From Actinomycetota bacterium (lineage in GTDB: Bacteria > Actinomycetota > Acidimicrobiia > Acidimicrobiales > Ilumatobacteraceae), in contig WLIV01000023.1 of NCBI GenBank assembly GCA_009702045.1, positions 1 through 55,932 of the forward strand: a stretch of 55,932 bases of DNA. The letters are read 5' to 3'. Both the position numbers and the translations under genes were made by a program. Positions 7,934 to 15,576 of this stretch are shown piece after piece. Every line of letters begins with the position of its first letter. The stretch's first letter is position 1. Under the pieces are notes generated by a model. The model made no database searches. It worked only from the letters and a program-made list of their open reading frames with translations, and had not been told where the DNA came from.

Positions 7934-9663
7934 TCCGACTACTGCGTACCCATCTGCGGCCCTATAAGAAGGTCCTCATCGCCGTCCTGCTGCTGCAAAC
8001 CGTGCAGGTCGTGGCGGCGCTCTATCTCCCCAGCATCAACCGCGACATCATCGACAAGGGTGTCGCCACCGGCGACACGGGCTACATCTGGGCCCACGGC
8101 GCGCTGATGCTCGCTGTCAGTGCCATCCAACTGGTGTTCAACGTCGGGGCGATCTACTACGGCTCACGCGCCGCGATGGAGTTCGGGCGCGATGTCCGCG
8201 CCGCGCTCTTCCATCAGGTCACCAACTTCTCGGCGCGCGAGGTGAACCAGCTCGGGCCGTCGAGCCTGATCACTCGCGTCACCAACGATGTGCAGCAGGT
8301 GCAAATCCTCGTCCAGATGACGTGCACCCTGCTGGTCGCCGCACCCATCACAGCCGTCGGTGGCGTGATCATGGCGCTCCGCGAGGACGTGGCCCTCACC
8401 TGGATCCTCGCTGCCGCCATTCCGCTGCTGATGCTCAGCGTGGGTTCGGTCATCATCCGGATGGTGCCCACGTACCGCAAGGTGCAGGAACGAATCGACG
8501 ACATCAACCGCGTGCTGCGCGAGCAGATCACCGGAATCCGCGTCGTGCGTGCCTTCGTGCGCGAACCGTACGAGACCGCCCGCTTCGAGGACAGCAACGA
8601 CCTGCTCACCACGGTGTCACTGCGCGGTGGCCGTTTGATGGGTGTGATGTTCCCGTCGGTGTTGTTGATCATCAACCTGTCCAGTGTTGCCGTCGTCTGG
8701 TTCGGCGGTACACGTGTCGCCAATGGCGAGATGAAGGTCGGCGCGCTCATCGCGTTTCTCACCTACCTCACGCAGATCCTGATGGCCGTGATGATGGCCG
8801 CCTTCATTGGCGCCCTCGCGCCGCGCGCAGCTGTCAGTGCCGAGCGCATCCAGGAAGTGCTCGACACGCCGACCAGCGTCGTGCAATCCGAGCACCCTGT
8901 CACCGAGGTGGAACCCGTGGCCTCGGTGGAGTTCCGCGCTGCGGGCTTCCGTTACCCAGGAGCGGAACACTCCGTGCTCTCCGGTATCACATTGCGCTGC
9001 GTCGCTGGTCAGACCACTGCGGTGATCGGCAGCACTGGCTCCGGCAAGACGACGCTGATCAGCCTCGTGGCTCGCCTGTTCGACGTCACTGAAGGCGCCG
9101 TCCTGATGAACGGCGTCGATGTACGCGACCTTGCCGCCGAAATGCTCTGGCAGCGCATCGGTTTGGTGCCGCAGCGCCCGTACCTGTTCAGCGGCACCGT
9201 GGCCAGCAACCTGCGTTACGGCAAACCGGACGCCACCGACGACGAACTCTGGGAGGCACTCACCGTCGCTCAGGGCGCCGAGTTCGTGCGGGCAATGCCC
9301 GGCGGCCTCGATGCAACCATCGCCCAGGGCGGTAGCAACGTCTCCGGCGGCCAACGTCAACGCTTGGCGATTGCCCGCGCGTTGGTGCGCAAACCCGACG
9401 TGTACCTGTTCGACGACTCGTTGTCGGCCCTCGACATGGCCACCGACGCTCGACTACGCGAAGCGCTGACGCCCCACACACGAGATGCCGCAGTGATCAT
9501 CGTCGCCCAACGAGTCACCAGCATCCGCAACGCCGACCAGATCCTGGTGTTGGAGGACGGCGAGCCGGTCGGCTTGGGTACCCATGCCCAACTGATGGCG
9601 GACTGCCCCACCTACGCCGAGATTGTGCACTCGCAGCTCACCGACGACGAGGCCGCCGCATGA
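7927..9663 (+). CDS. ABC exporter half-transporter, subunit A (degenerate NBD)
   Basis: 578 residues: an N-terminal six-helix transmembrane domain (~15-310) fused to an ATPase domain. Walker A GSTGSGKTT lies near 368, an intact signature VSGGQRQRL near 474 and Walker B VYLFDDSLSALD near 495. The catalytic Glu after Walker B is Asp and the switch His is Gln (VAQRVTS), so its own ATP site is expected to be non-hydrolytic. It overlaps the next half-transporter by ATGA. Together they look like a heterodimeric multidrug/lipid exporter of the TM287/288 or BmrCD type. The substrate is unknown. Confidence 0.93.
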   Translation: MLIRLLRTHLRPYKKVLIAVLLLQTVQVVAALYLPSINRDIIDKGVATGDTGYIWAHGALMLAVSAIQLVFNVGAIYYGSRAAMEFGRDVRAALFHQVTNFSAREVNQLGPSSLITRVTNDVQQVQILVQMTCTLLVAAPITAVGGVIMALREDVALTWILAAAIPLLMLSVGSVIIRMVPTYRKVQERIDDINRVLREQITGIRVVRAFVREPYETARFEDSNDLLTTVSLRGGRLMGVMFPSVLLIINLSSVAVVWFGGTRVANGEMKVGALIAFLTYLTQILMAVMMAAFIGALAPRAAVSAERIQEVLDTPTSVVQSEHPVTEVEPVASVEFRAAGFRYPGAEHSVLSGITLRCVAGQTTAVIGSTGSGKTTLISLVARLFDVTEGAVLMNGVDVRDLAAEMLWQRIGLVPQRPYLFSGTVASNLRYGKPDATDDELWEALTVAQGAEFVRAMPGGLDATIAQGGSNVSGGQRQRLAIARALVRKPDVYLFDDSLSALDMATDARLREALTPHTRDAAVIIVAQRVTSIRNADQILVLEDGEPVGLGTHAQLMADCPTYAEIVHSQLTDDEAAA

Positions 9664-11576
9664 GTCCCGGCGACGACGTGCAGGAAGACCACAGCACCGC
9701 GCCTGCTGGCACCGACGACAGCGTTCGTCCTCCCGGACCTGCGACCGATACGCGCAGCGGCCGGTGGAATACCGTCGGCGTGCCGATGGAGAAGTCGAAG
9801 GACTTCAAGAGCTCAGTCAACCGCCTCGGCCGCCGCCTCTCCCCCGAGCGCGCCCAGGTCGTGCTGGTGCTGGTGATGGCATTCATCAGCGTGTCGCTCG
9901 TCGTGATCGGCCCGAAGGTGCTCGGCCATGCCACCAACATCCTGTTCGATGGTCTCCGCAGCAAGTTCTCGGGCGGCCCCGGCGTCGACTTCGGAGCGAT
10001 GCACCGAACGCTGTGGTTCGCCATCGGTTTGTACACGGTCGGCGGTCTGCTGTCGTATCTGCAGGCATATCTGCTCGCGGGTGTCGTGCAGCGCACGATG
10101 TTCCGACTGCGCGCGGACGTCGAGGCCAAGCTGCACGCAATGCCGCTGTGGTACCTCGACCAGCAGGCCCGTGGCGACGTGCTCAGCCGCGTCACCAACG
10201 ACATCGACAACGTGTCACAGAGCATGCAGCAGTCGATCAGCCAGCTGCTCACCGGCGTGCTCACCATCGTCGGCACGGTCGGGATGATGATCTGGATCTC
10301 GTGGGAGCTGGCGTTCGTTGCCATCATCTCCGTACCCATCTCGATCCTCACGATGCAGCAGATCGCCAAGCGATCGAAGGGCCGCTTCATCGCCCAGTGG
10401 AAACAGACCGGCTTGCTGAACGCGCAGGTGGAGGAGACGTTCACCGGGCACGCGATCGTGAAGTCGTTCGGCCGCGACAAGGAAGCACAGGCCACGTTCG
10501 ACGCAACGAACGCGGAGCTACACGAGGCCAGCTTCGACGCTCAGTTCATCAGCGGCTGTGTGCAGCCAGCCACCACGTTCATCGGCAACCTCAACTATGT
10601 CGCCATCGCGGTGTTCGGCGGCCTCAAGGTAGCCAGCCGATCGATGGGCCTCGGCGATGTGCAGGCGTTCATCCAGTATTCGCGACAGTTCTCGCAGCCG
10701 CTCACGCAGGTGGCCTCGATGGCCAACGTGATGCAGTCCGGTATCGCGTCGGCCGAGCGGGTGTTCGAACTACTCGATGCGCCCGAGCAATCCCCCGACC
10801 CGGAACCCCAGGCCGACCCGCAGCATGTGAAGGGCCGCGTCGAGTTCCACGACGTGTCGTTCGCGTACCGCCCCGACCGTCCGCTGATCGAGCACCTGTC
10901 ACTCATCGCCGAACCTGGCCAGACCGTGGCCATCGTCGGCCCGACGGGTGCTGGCAAGACGACGTTGGTGAACCTGATCATGCGGTTCTACGAACTCGAC
11001 GGCGGACACATCAGCCTCGACGGCAACGACATCGCGAAGATCCGCCGCAGCGAACTGCGCAGCGAGATCGGCATGGTGTTGCAGGACACCTGGTTGTTCG
11101 GCGGCACCATCCGCGAGAACATCGCCTACGGCAACATCGGGGCCACCGAGGAAGAGATCATGTCGGCCGCACGGGCGTGTTACGTCGACCGGTTCGTGCA
11201 CTCGCTCCCGCACGGCTACGACACGGTGCTCGACGACGAAGGCACCTCGGTGAGCGCCGGTGAGAAGCAGTTGCTCACCATCGCCCGTGCGTTCCTGGCC
11301 GACCCCTCGATCCTGATCCTCGATGAGGCCACCAGTTCGGTCGATACTCGCACCGAAGTGCTCATTCAGCGGGCGATGGCCAAGTTGCGCGGTGGCCGCA
11401 CCAGCTTCGTGATCGCCCACCGTCTCAGCACGATCCGCGACGCCGACACGATCCTGGTGATGGACGCCGGACGCATTGTCGAACAGGGCACCCACCTTGA
11501 ACTGTTGGCCACGGCTGGGGCGTACTACACGCTGTACAACGCCCAGTTCACCGGGGCCGCCGCAGAACTTGCCTGA
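9660..11576 (+). CDS. ABC exporter half-transporter, subunit B (canonical NBD)
   Basis: 638 residues with a ~70-residue N-terminal cytoplasmic extension, a six-helix transmembrane domain and an ATPase domain. Walker A GPTGAGKTT lies near 426 and Walker B LILDEATSSVD has its catalytic Glu; the switch His is present (IAHRLSTI). The signature is changed to VSAGEKQLL. In a heterodimer, subunit B's Walker motifs plus subunit A's intact signature form the one consensus ATPase site, while the other site is degenerate. The start overlaps subunit A's stop (ATGA), so expression is coupled. Confidence 0.93.
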   Translation: MSPGDDVQEDHSTAPAGTDDSVRPPGPATDTRSGRWNTVGVPMEKSKDFKSSVNRLGRRLSPERAQVVLVLVMAFISVSLVVIGPKVLGHATNILFDGLRSKFSGGPGVDFGAMHRTLWFAIGLYTVGGLLSYLQAYLLAGVVQRTMFRLRADVEAKLHAMPLWYLDQQARGDVLSRVTNDIDNVSQSMQQSISQLLTGVLTIVGTVGMMIWISWELAFVAIISVPISILTMQQIAKRSKGRFIAQWKQTGLLNAQVEETFTGHAIVKSFGRDKEAQATFDATNAELHEASFDAQFISGCVQPATTFIGNLNYVAIAVFGGLKVASRSMGLGDVQAFIQYSRQFSQPLTQVASMANVMQSGIASAERVFELLDAPEQSPDPEPQADPQHVKGRVEFHDVSFAYRPDRPLIEHLSLIAEPGQTVAIVGPTGAGKTTLVNLIMRFYELDGGHISLDGNDIAKIRRSELRSEIGMVLQDTWLFGGTIRENIAYGNIGATEEEIMSAARACYVDRFVHSLPHGYDTVLDDEGTSVSAGEKQLLTIARAFLADPSILILDEATSSVDTRTEVLIQRAMAKLRGGRTSFVIAHRLSTIRDADTILVMDAGRIVEQGTHLELLATAGAYYTLYNAQFTGAAAELA

Positions 11577-11640
11577 ATCCTGACGACAACCTGTCTGGAT
11601 CTCGACTCATGTTCCGAGGTGGACGGTCGATATCTGCTGC

Positions 11641-11874
11641 ATGAGTCGTCGACGCTTCCGCACAGGTGAGTTCTTCGTGGCGATGGGGCTCACCATCGGC
11701 GCACCGTGCGGAACGGCGGTCATCGTCTTCGCCGGAGTGGCGCAGTCCAAGGCACCAATCCAGCAGCTTGAGTCGCCGGGAGTTGCCGACGGGGCCACGG
11801 CCAGCGGTCTGATCGCGCCCTCTGCAGAAACCTTCACGCCATCGGGCAAGGGAGTTGCGGGTCGCACCCCCTAA
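11641..11874 (+). CDS. Small membrane protein, unknown function
   Basis: 77-residue ORF with a basic N-terminus (MSRRRFR), one hydrophobic stretch (FFVAMGLTIGAPCGTAVIVFAG) and a Ser/Pro-rich tail. Codons are strongly G/C-ending, as in neighbouring genes, which supports coding. No homologue is recognised. Its TAA stop lies within the probable -10 box of fixB. The region between the ABC genes and fixB (11577-11884) holds nothing else that I can support. Confidence 0.5.
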   Translation: MSRRRFRTGEFFVAMGLTIGAPCGTAVIVFAGVAQSKAPIQQLESPGVADGATASGLIAPSAETFTPSGKGVAGRTP

Positions 11875-11884
11875 TCTGCACCCG

Positions 11885-12826
11885 ATGATCGCAGTCGTTG
11901 TCGTGAGGTCCGGGCAGCTCCCGGCAGGAGGTATCGAGACCGTCGCCGAGTGCGACGGCCGCGCCCTGCTCGTGGGAACGGGCACGCACGCTGCCGCCGC
12001 CGAACTTGTCGGCGTCTCGGCCGAGGTCGCCTGCGCCGAACTCGACGATGCTGCACTGGCCACCGGCGGTGGTGGCGCCTTCCGCCCAGCAGCACTGGCA
12101 GCGGCGCTGGCCGAGGTGCTCGCCAACGAACCGATCGTCGTACTGCCGGCCTCGCCGGACGGCCGCGACCTGGCACCGCGCCTCGCCGCGCTGATGCACC
12201 GCCCGTTGTGGGCAGGAGCTGTACAAGTCACACGCTCGCGAGTCGACCTCGCTCGCAACGGCAGCACCGAACTCCACCGGGTGTCGCCCGGCGAGGCGTT
12301 CGTGGCCACGTTGCACCCGGGTGTGCGCGGCGTCGCCGTGACACCCGATGCGGAGATCCCGGTGATGCTTCCAGCAACGGTCGACCTCACCGTGCTCGAG
12401 GAACTCGATGCCCGCGTGACTGCCGTCCTGCCACCCGACCCGGCCACGATCGACCTGGCCGAGGCACCACGCATCGTCGCCGGCGGTGCCGGACTCGACA
12501 CTCCCGCCCGCATGGAGCAGATCACCCGCATCGGCGTGACACTCGGCGCCAGCATGGGCGCGACCCGTGTGGTCACCGACCGCGGCTGGGTACCCCACGC
12601 CCGCCAGATCGGCACCACCGGTGTCGTCATCGACCCCGACCTGTACCTCGCGTTCGGTATCAGCGGTGCGGTGCAGCACACCTCGGGCCTCGGCAACCCC
12701 ACGCACATCATCTCGGTGAACACCGACGGCCACTGCCCGATGATGCAGCTGGCCGACCTCGCCATCACCGCTGATGCGAACGCCACACTCGACGAGTTGG
12801 AGCGACTGTTGGAATCCGGATCATGA
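11885..12826 (+). CDS. fixB: Electron transfer flavoprotein alpha subunit, FixB type
   Basis: 313 residues. The C-terminal FAD-binding domain is clear: LGASMGATRVVTDRGWVPHARQIGTTG, then YLAFGISGAVQHTSGLGN and ISVNTDGHCPMMQLADL. The alpha subunit holds the electron-transferring FAD and pairs with FixA. The ATG at 11885 follows TAATCT by seven bases (leaderless); an upstream in-frame GTG/ATG extension was rejected. It is the first gene of fixB-fixC-fixX-fixA and overlaps fixC by ATGA. Confidence 0.93.
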   Translation: MIAVVVVRSGQLPAGGIETVAECDGRALLVGTGTHAAAAELVGVSAEVACAELDDAALATGGGGAFRPAALAAALAEVLANEPIVVLPASPDGRDLAPRLAALMHRPLWAGAVQVTRSRVDLARNGSTELHRVSPGEAFVATLHPGVRGVAVTPDAEIPVMLPATVDLTVLEELDARVTAVLPPDPATIDLAEAPRIVAGGAGLDTPARMEQITRIGVTLGASMGATRVVTDRGWVPHARQIGTTGVVIDPDLYLAFGISGAVQHTSGLGNPTHIISVNTDGHCPMMQLADLAITADANATLDELERLLESGS

Positions 12827-14136
12827 GCGTGCCCGGTATCGACGTCGACGTCATCGTGGTGGGCGGCGGCCCCGCCGGGTCGTGCGCGGCAATCGTCGCC
12901 GCCCGCGCTGGCCTCGACGTCGTACTCATCGAGCGTGGCCCGTTCCCCGGCAGCAAGAACATGTACGGCGGGGTCGTCTACCCGCGCATCCTGGACGATC
13001 TCATTCCGGAGTGGTGGCTGGAGGCACCCGTGCAGCGCTGGGTCACGCGCCGCAGCACGATGCTGCTCACCGACACCCAAGCGATGACGGTCGACTTCCG
13101 CAGCGAAGCCTGGGGGGCGCCGCCGTACAACGGCGCCACCGCTTTCCGCCCCGACTGGGACCACTGGCTGGCCAGCCATGCCGAGGCCGCCGGTGCACAG
13201 ATCATCACCAGCACCACGGTTACCGGTCTCATCCGGGACGCCTCCGGCACTGTGGTGGGTGTGCGTACCGACCGACCCGACGGCGACCTGCGTGCTCGCG
13301 TGGTGATCGCGTGCGACGGGGTGAACAGCTTCCTGGCCAAAGAGGCCGGGCTGTACACGCACACCGATGCCAAGCACTTCACGCTCGGCGTGAAAGAGAC
13401 GTTGGCGCTGCCCGAAGAAGTGATCGACGAGCGCTTCAACGTGCGCGACCGTCAGGGTGTCGACATCGAGATCCTCGGTGGCACGTCCGGCGTCAACGGC
13501 GGTGGGTTCATCTATACCAACCTCGACACGATCGCCGTCGGCGTCGTGCTGAAGCTGCCCAAGCTGGCAGCGCAGAAACTGCGGCCCGAGCAGATCATCG
13601 CCAACCTCAAGGCACACCCCGCGATCGCACCACTGGTGCAGGGTGCGGAGTTGCGCGAGTACAGCGCGCACGTCATCCCTGAAGCCGGTCTGGAAATGAT
13701 GCCGAAGATGACCATGCCCGGCATGCTCGTCGCTGGTGACGCTGCGGCGCTGTGCCTGGCCGCCGGCATCTGGCTGGAGGGTGTGAACTTCGCGATGGCC
13801 AGCGGCATGTATGCCGGTGAGGCCGTCGTCGAGGCAGCACGGGCCAACGACTTCGGCATGAAAGGTCTCGCCGGGTACGGCCGCCGCCTGCGCGACACGT
13901 TCGTGCTGAAGGACCACCGCAAGCTGCGACGAGCCCCGAACCTGGTGCTCAGCGACCGCGTGCAGCACCTCTACCCGCAGATGGTGGCCAACACCGTCGA
14001 GCGCATGTTCCGCGTCGACAACCCGCAGCCCAAACCTGGTGTGCGCCACATCCTTGGCCAGGAACGCAAACGCGCAGGCGTCAAGTTGCGCAACCTCGCA
14101 CGTGACGGCTGGGCCGGTTTCAGGAGCTTCGGATGA
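12823..14136 (+). CDS. fixC: ETF-quinone oxidoreductase-like flavoprotein FixC
   Basis: 437 residues. An N-terminal FAD site VIVVGGGPAGSCAAIVA and the family hallmark FPGSKNMYGGVVYPRIL are present. The segment GMLVAGDAAALCLAAGIWLEGVNFAMASG is the FAD-contacting C-terminal motif. FixC accepts electrons from FixAB and, with the ferredoxin-like FixX, passes them to quinone. It overlaps fixB and fixX by ATGA on both sides, so the set is one transcript. Confidence 0.95.
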   Translation: MSVPGIDVDVIVVGGGPAGSCAAIVAARAGLDVVLIERGPFPGSKNMYGGVVYPRILDDLIPEWWLEAPVQRWVTRRSTMLLTDTQAMTVDFRSEAWGAPPYNGATAFRPDWDHWLASHAEAAGAQIITSTTVTGLIRDASGTVVGVRTDRPDGDLRARVVIACDGVNSFLAKEAGLYTHTDAKHFTLGVKETLALPEEVIDERFNVRDRQGVDIEILGGTSGVNGGGFIYTNLDTIAVGVVLKLPKLAAQKLRPEQIIANLKAHPAIAPLVQGAELREYSAHVIPEAGLEMMPKMTMPGMLVAGDAAALCLAAGIWLEGVNFAMASGMYAGEAVVEAARANDFGMKGLAGYGRRLRDTFVLKDHRKLRRAPNLVLSDRVQHLYPQMVANTVERMFRVDNPQPKPGVRHILGQERKRAGVKLRNLARDGWAGFRSFG

Positions 14137-14474
14137 GCGGCACCACTCCCCCCACCAACCGGCCGACGGAGATGCTCGAACCCCATGCGTGGGGTGGTAT
14201 GTCGTTCCAGGAGCGCATGGCCACGGCCGAGTTCCGCATCCACCACGAACCGCACATCGTCGTCGACGGCAAGGTGTGCGCCGACTGCAGTACCCGTGAA
14301 TGCGTGGTGGCCTGCCCGGCATCGTTGTTCGTGCCCACCAGCGACGGCGGCATCGTGTTCAACCACGAGCAGTGCTTCGAATGTGGCACGTGCTACATGG
14401 TGTGCAACCGCGAGGGTGCAATCAGTTGGAACTACCCCGAGGGCGGGCACGGCATCGTGTTCCGCCGGACGTGA
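14133..14474 (+). CDS. fixX: Ferredoxin-like protein FixX
   Basis: 113 residues with two cysteine groups, CADCSTRECVVACP and CFECGTCYMVC, as expected for FixX-type 4Fe-4S ferredoxins. The C-terminal NYPEGGHGIVFRRT is also typical. The N-terminal ~45 residues are an extension. It partners FixC in electron delivery to quinone. It overlaps the fixC stop by ATGA and fixA starts seven bases beyond its stop. Confidence 0.94.
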   Translation: MSGTTPPTNRPTEMLEPHAWGGMSFQERMATAEFRIHHEPHIVVDGKVCADCSTRECVVACPASLFVPTSDGGIVFNHEQCFECGTCYMVCNREGAISWNYPEGGHGIVFRRT

Positions 14475-14481
14475 GGCATTC

Positions 14482-15300
14482 GTGAGCGGGGCTCCCGTGA
14501 TCGTCGCCTGCCTCAAGTGGGTCGCCCATCCGGGTGAGCCCAACGACGAGCGCTTCGCCGGCATGAGCCCGGCCGACCAGTCGGCGCTCGAGTTCGCGCT
14601 CCAGCAGGCGGCTGCGTTCGGTGTCGGCGCCATCGCCATCACCGTCGGCCCTGCCGGTGCCGACAAGGTGTTGCGCGACGCACTCGCCGCGGGCGTCACC
14701 CGCGCCGTCCGCATCCACACCGAGCGCCCGCTGATGTCCAACGACGTCGCCGCCGCGATCGCGGCCATCGTCGCCGACGCTTCGTGGGTGTGGTGCGGCG
14801 ACTACTCACTCGACCGTGGCACCGGCAGCGTGCCCGCGTTCCTCGCCGGCCGGTTCGCCGCGCAGCAGGCGCTGGGCATCATCGCTGTCGAATCCGGCGG
14901 GGCAGGTGGGAACCACGGTGTGATCACCGCCACCCGGCGCCTCGACGGTGGCCGCCGCGAACTGCTCGAGGTTGCGGCCCCCGCCGTCATCAGCGTGGAA
15001 GGCGCCACGGCCCACCTGCGCCGCGCCGGCCTGGCCGCGGTGCGTGCTGCGGGCAAAGCCACCATCGAGGTCGTGCAACCGTCCACCCCGGCCGAGCCGT
15101 ACCACGCCGTCGTGCACCCCTATCGGCCGCGTGCACGCGCCCTGGCCGCCCCCGCCGGCGATCTTGCGCTCGACCGCCTGCGTGCACTCACCGACGCTGG
15201 CGCCGCCACCGCCGCCCGCGGCGAACAGGTGACCCTCGAACCCGCAGCTGCTGCGGCCAAGATCATCGACGCCCTGAAGACCTGGGGCTACCTCGACTGA
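14482..15300 (+). CDS. fixA: Electron transfer flavoprotein beta subunit, FixA type
   Basis: 272 residues from GTG 14482, preceded by GAGG. The N-terminus VIVACLKWV, SPADQSALEFALQQA and ITVGPAGADKVLRDALAAGVTRAVRI match the EtfB/FixA fold. It pairs with FixB upstream. The order B-C-X-A differs from the classical A-B-C-X. I cannot tell from sequence alone whether this FixAB is electron-bifurcating. A large nested palindrome follows the stop and may end the transcript. Confidence 0.9.
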   Translation: MSGAPVIVACLKWVAHPGEPNDERFAGMSPADQSALEFALQQAAAFGVGAIAITVGPAGADKVLRDALAAGVTRAVRIHTERPLMSNDVAAAIAAIVADASWVWCGDYSLDRGTGSVPAFLAGRFAAQQALGIIAVESGGAGGNHGVITATRRLDGGRRELLEVAAPAVISVEGATAHLRRAGLAAVRAAGKATIEVVQPSTPAEPYHAVVHPYRPRARALAAPAGDLALDRLRALTDAGAATAARGEQVTLEPAAAAAKIIDALKTWGYLD

Positions 15301-15320
15301 CCCGGTGCGAGTGCCAGCGC

Positions 15321-15465
15321 GCCGGCCCGAGTGCCACAGGTGCACCCGAGTGGGTGGTGGCACCCTGGGTGCCACCACCCACTCGGGTAGCACGTGGCAC
15401 TCGGGCCGGCGGCGACCCACTCGCACAGGTCACCACGCACTCGGGCCGGGGGGCAGCCACTCGGG
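15321..15465. repeat. Nested perfect palindrome with CCCGAGTG/CACTCGGG repeats
   Basis: Outer arms of 17 bp (15321-15337 and 15394-15410) and inner arms of 22 bp (15344-15365 and 15367-15388, one central base) are perfect inverted repeats. The octamer CCCGAGTG occurs at 15326 and 15345 and its complement CACTCGGG at 15380, 15398, 15438 and 15458. The structure lies between fixA and the next gene. It lacks a U tract, so it may be a factor-dependent terminator, a multi-site operator or a mobile palindromic element. The last octamer abuts the -10 box of the following ORF. Confidence 0.85.
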
Positions 15466-15477
15466 TAGCGTCGGAGC

Positions 15478-15576
15478 GTGAGCCTCGAACTCACCCACGC
15501 GAACACGACCGGCATTGACGGGTCGATCGTTTTCACCGACGCCACCGGCGCGGTCATGAAAGGTTTGGCTACATGA
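15478..15576 (+). CDS. Putative leaderless 32-codon ORF coupled to PQQ-propeller gene
   Basis: GTG start exactly six bases after TAGCGT, then 32 codons beginning MSLELTHANTTG and ending VMKGLAT. The stop overlaps the ATG of the next gene (ATGA at 15573). Codon choice resembles neighbouring genes. The peptide is neither hydrophobic nor Cys-rich and does not end like a mycofactocin precursor (no C-terminal VY). It could be a small protein or a translational-coupling leader. Confidence 0.5.
   Translation: MSLELTHANTTGIDGSIVFTDATGAVMKGLAT

Noticed and set aside
11548-14322. 924-codon minus-strand ORF under fixB and fixC
   Set aside because: Runs antisense to two well-supported overlapping genes and shows no domain.
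15478-15576. Candidate mycofactocin precursor mftA
   Set aside because: Lacks the conserved C-terminal Val-Tyr and Cys-Gly core; the internal IDG alone is not enough.
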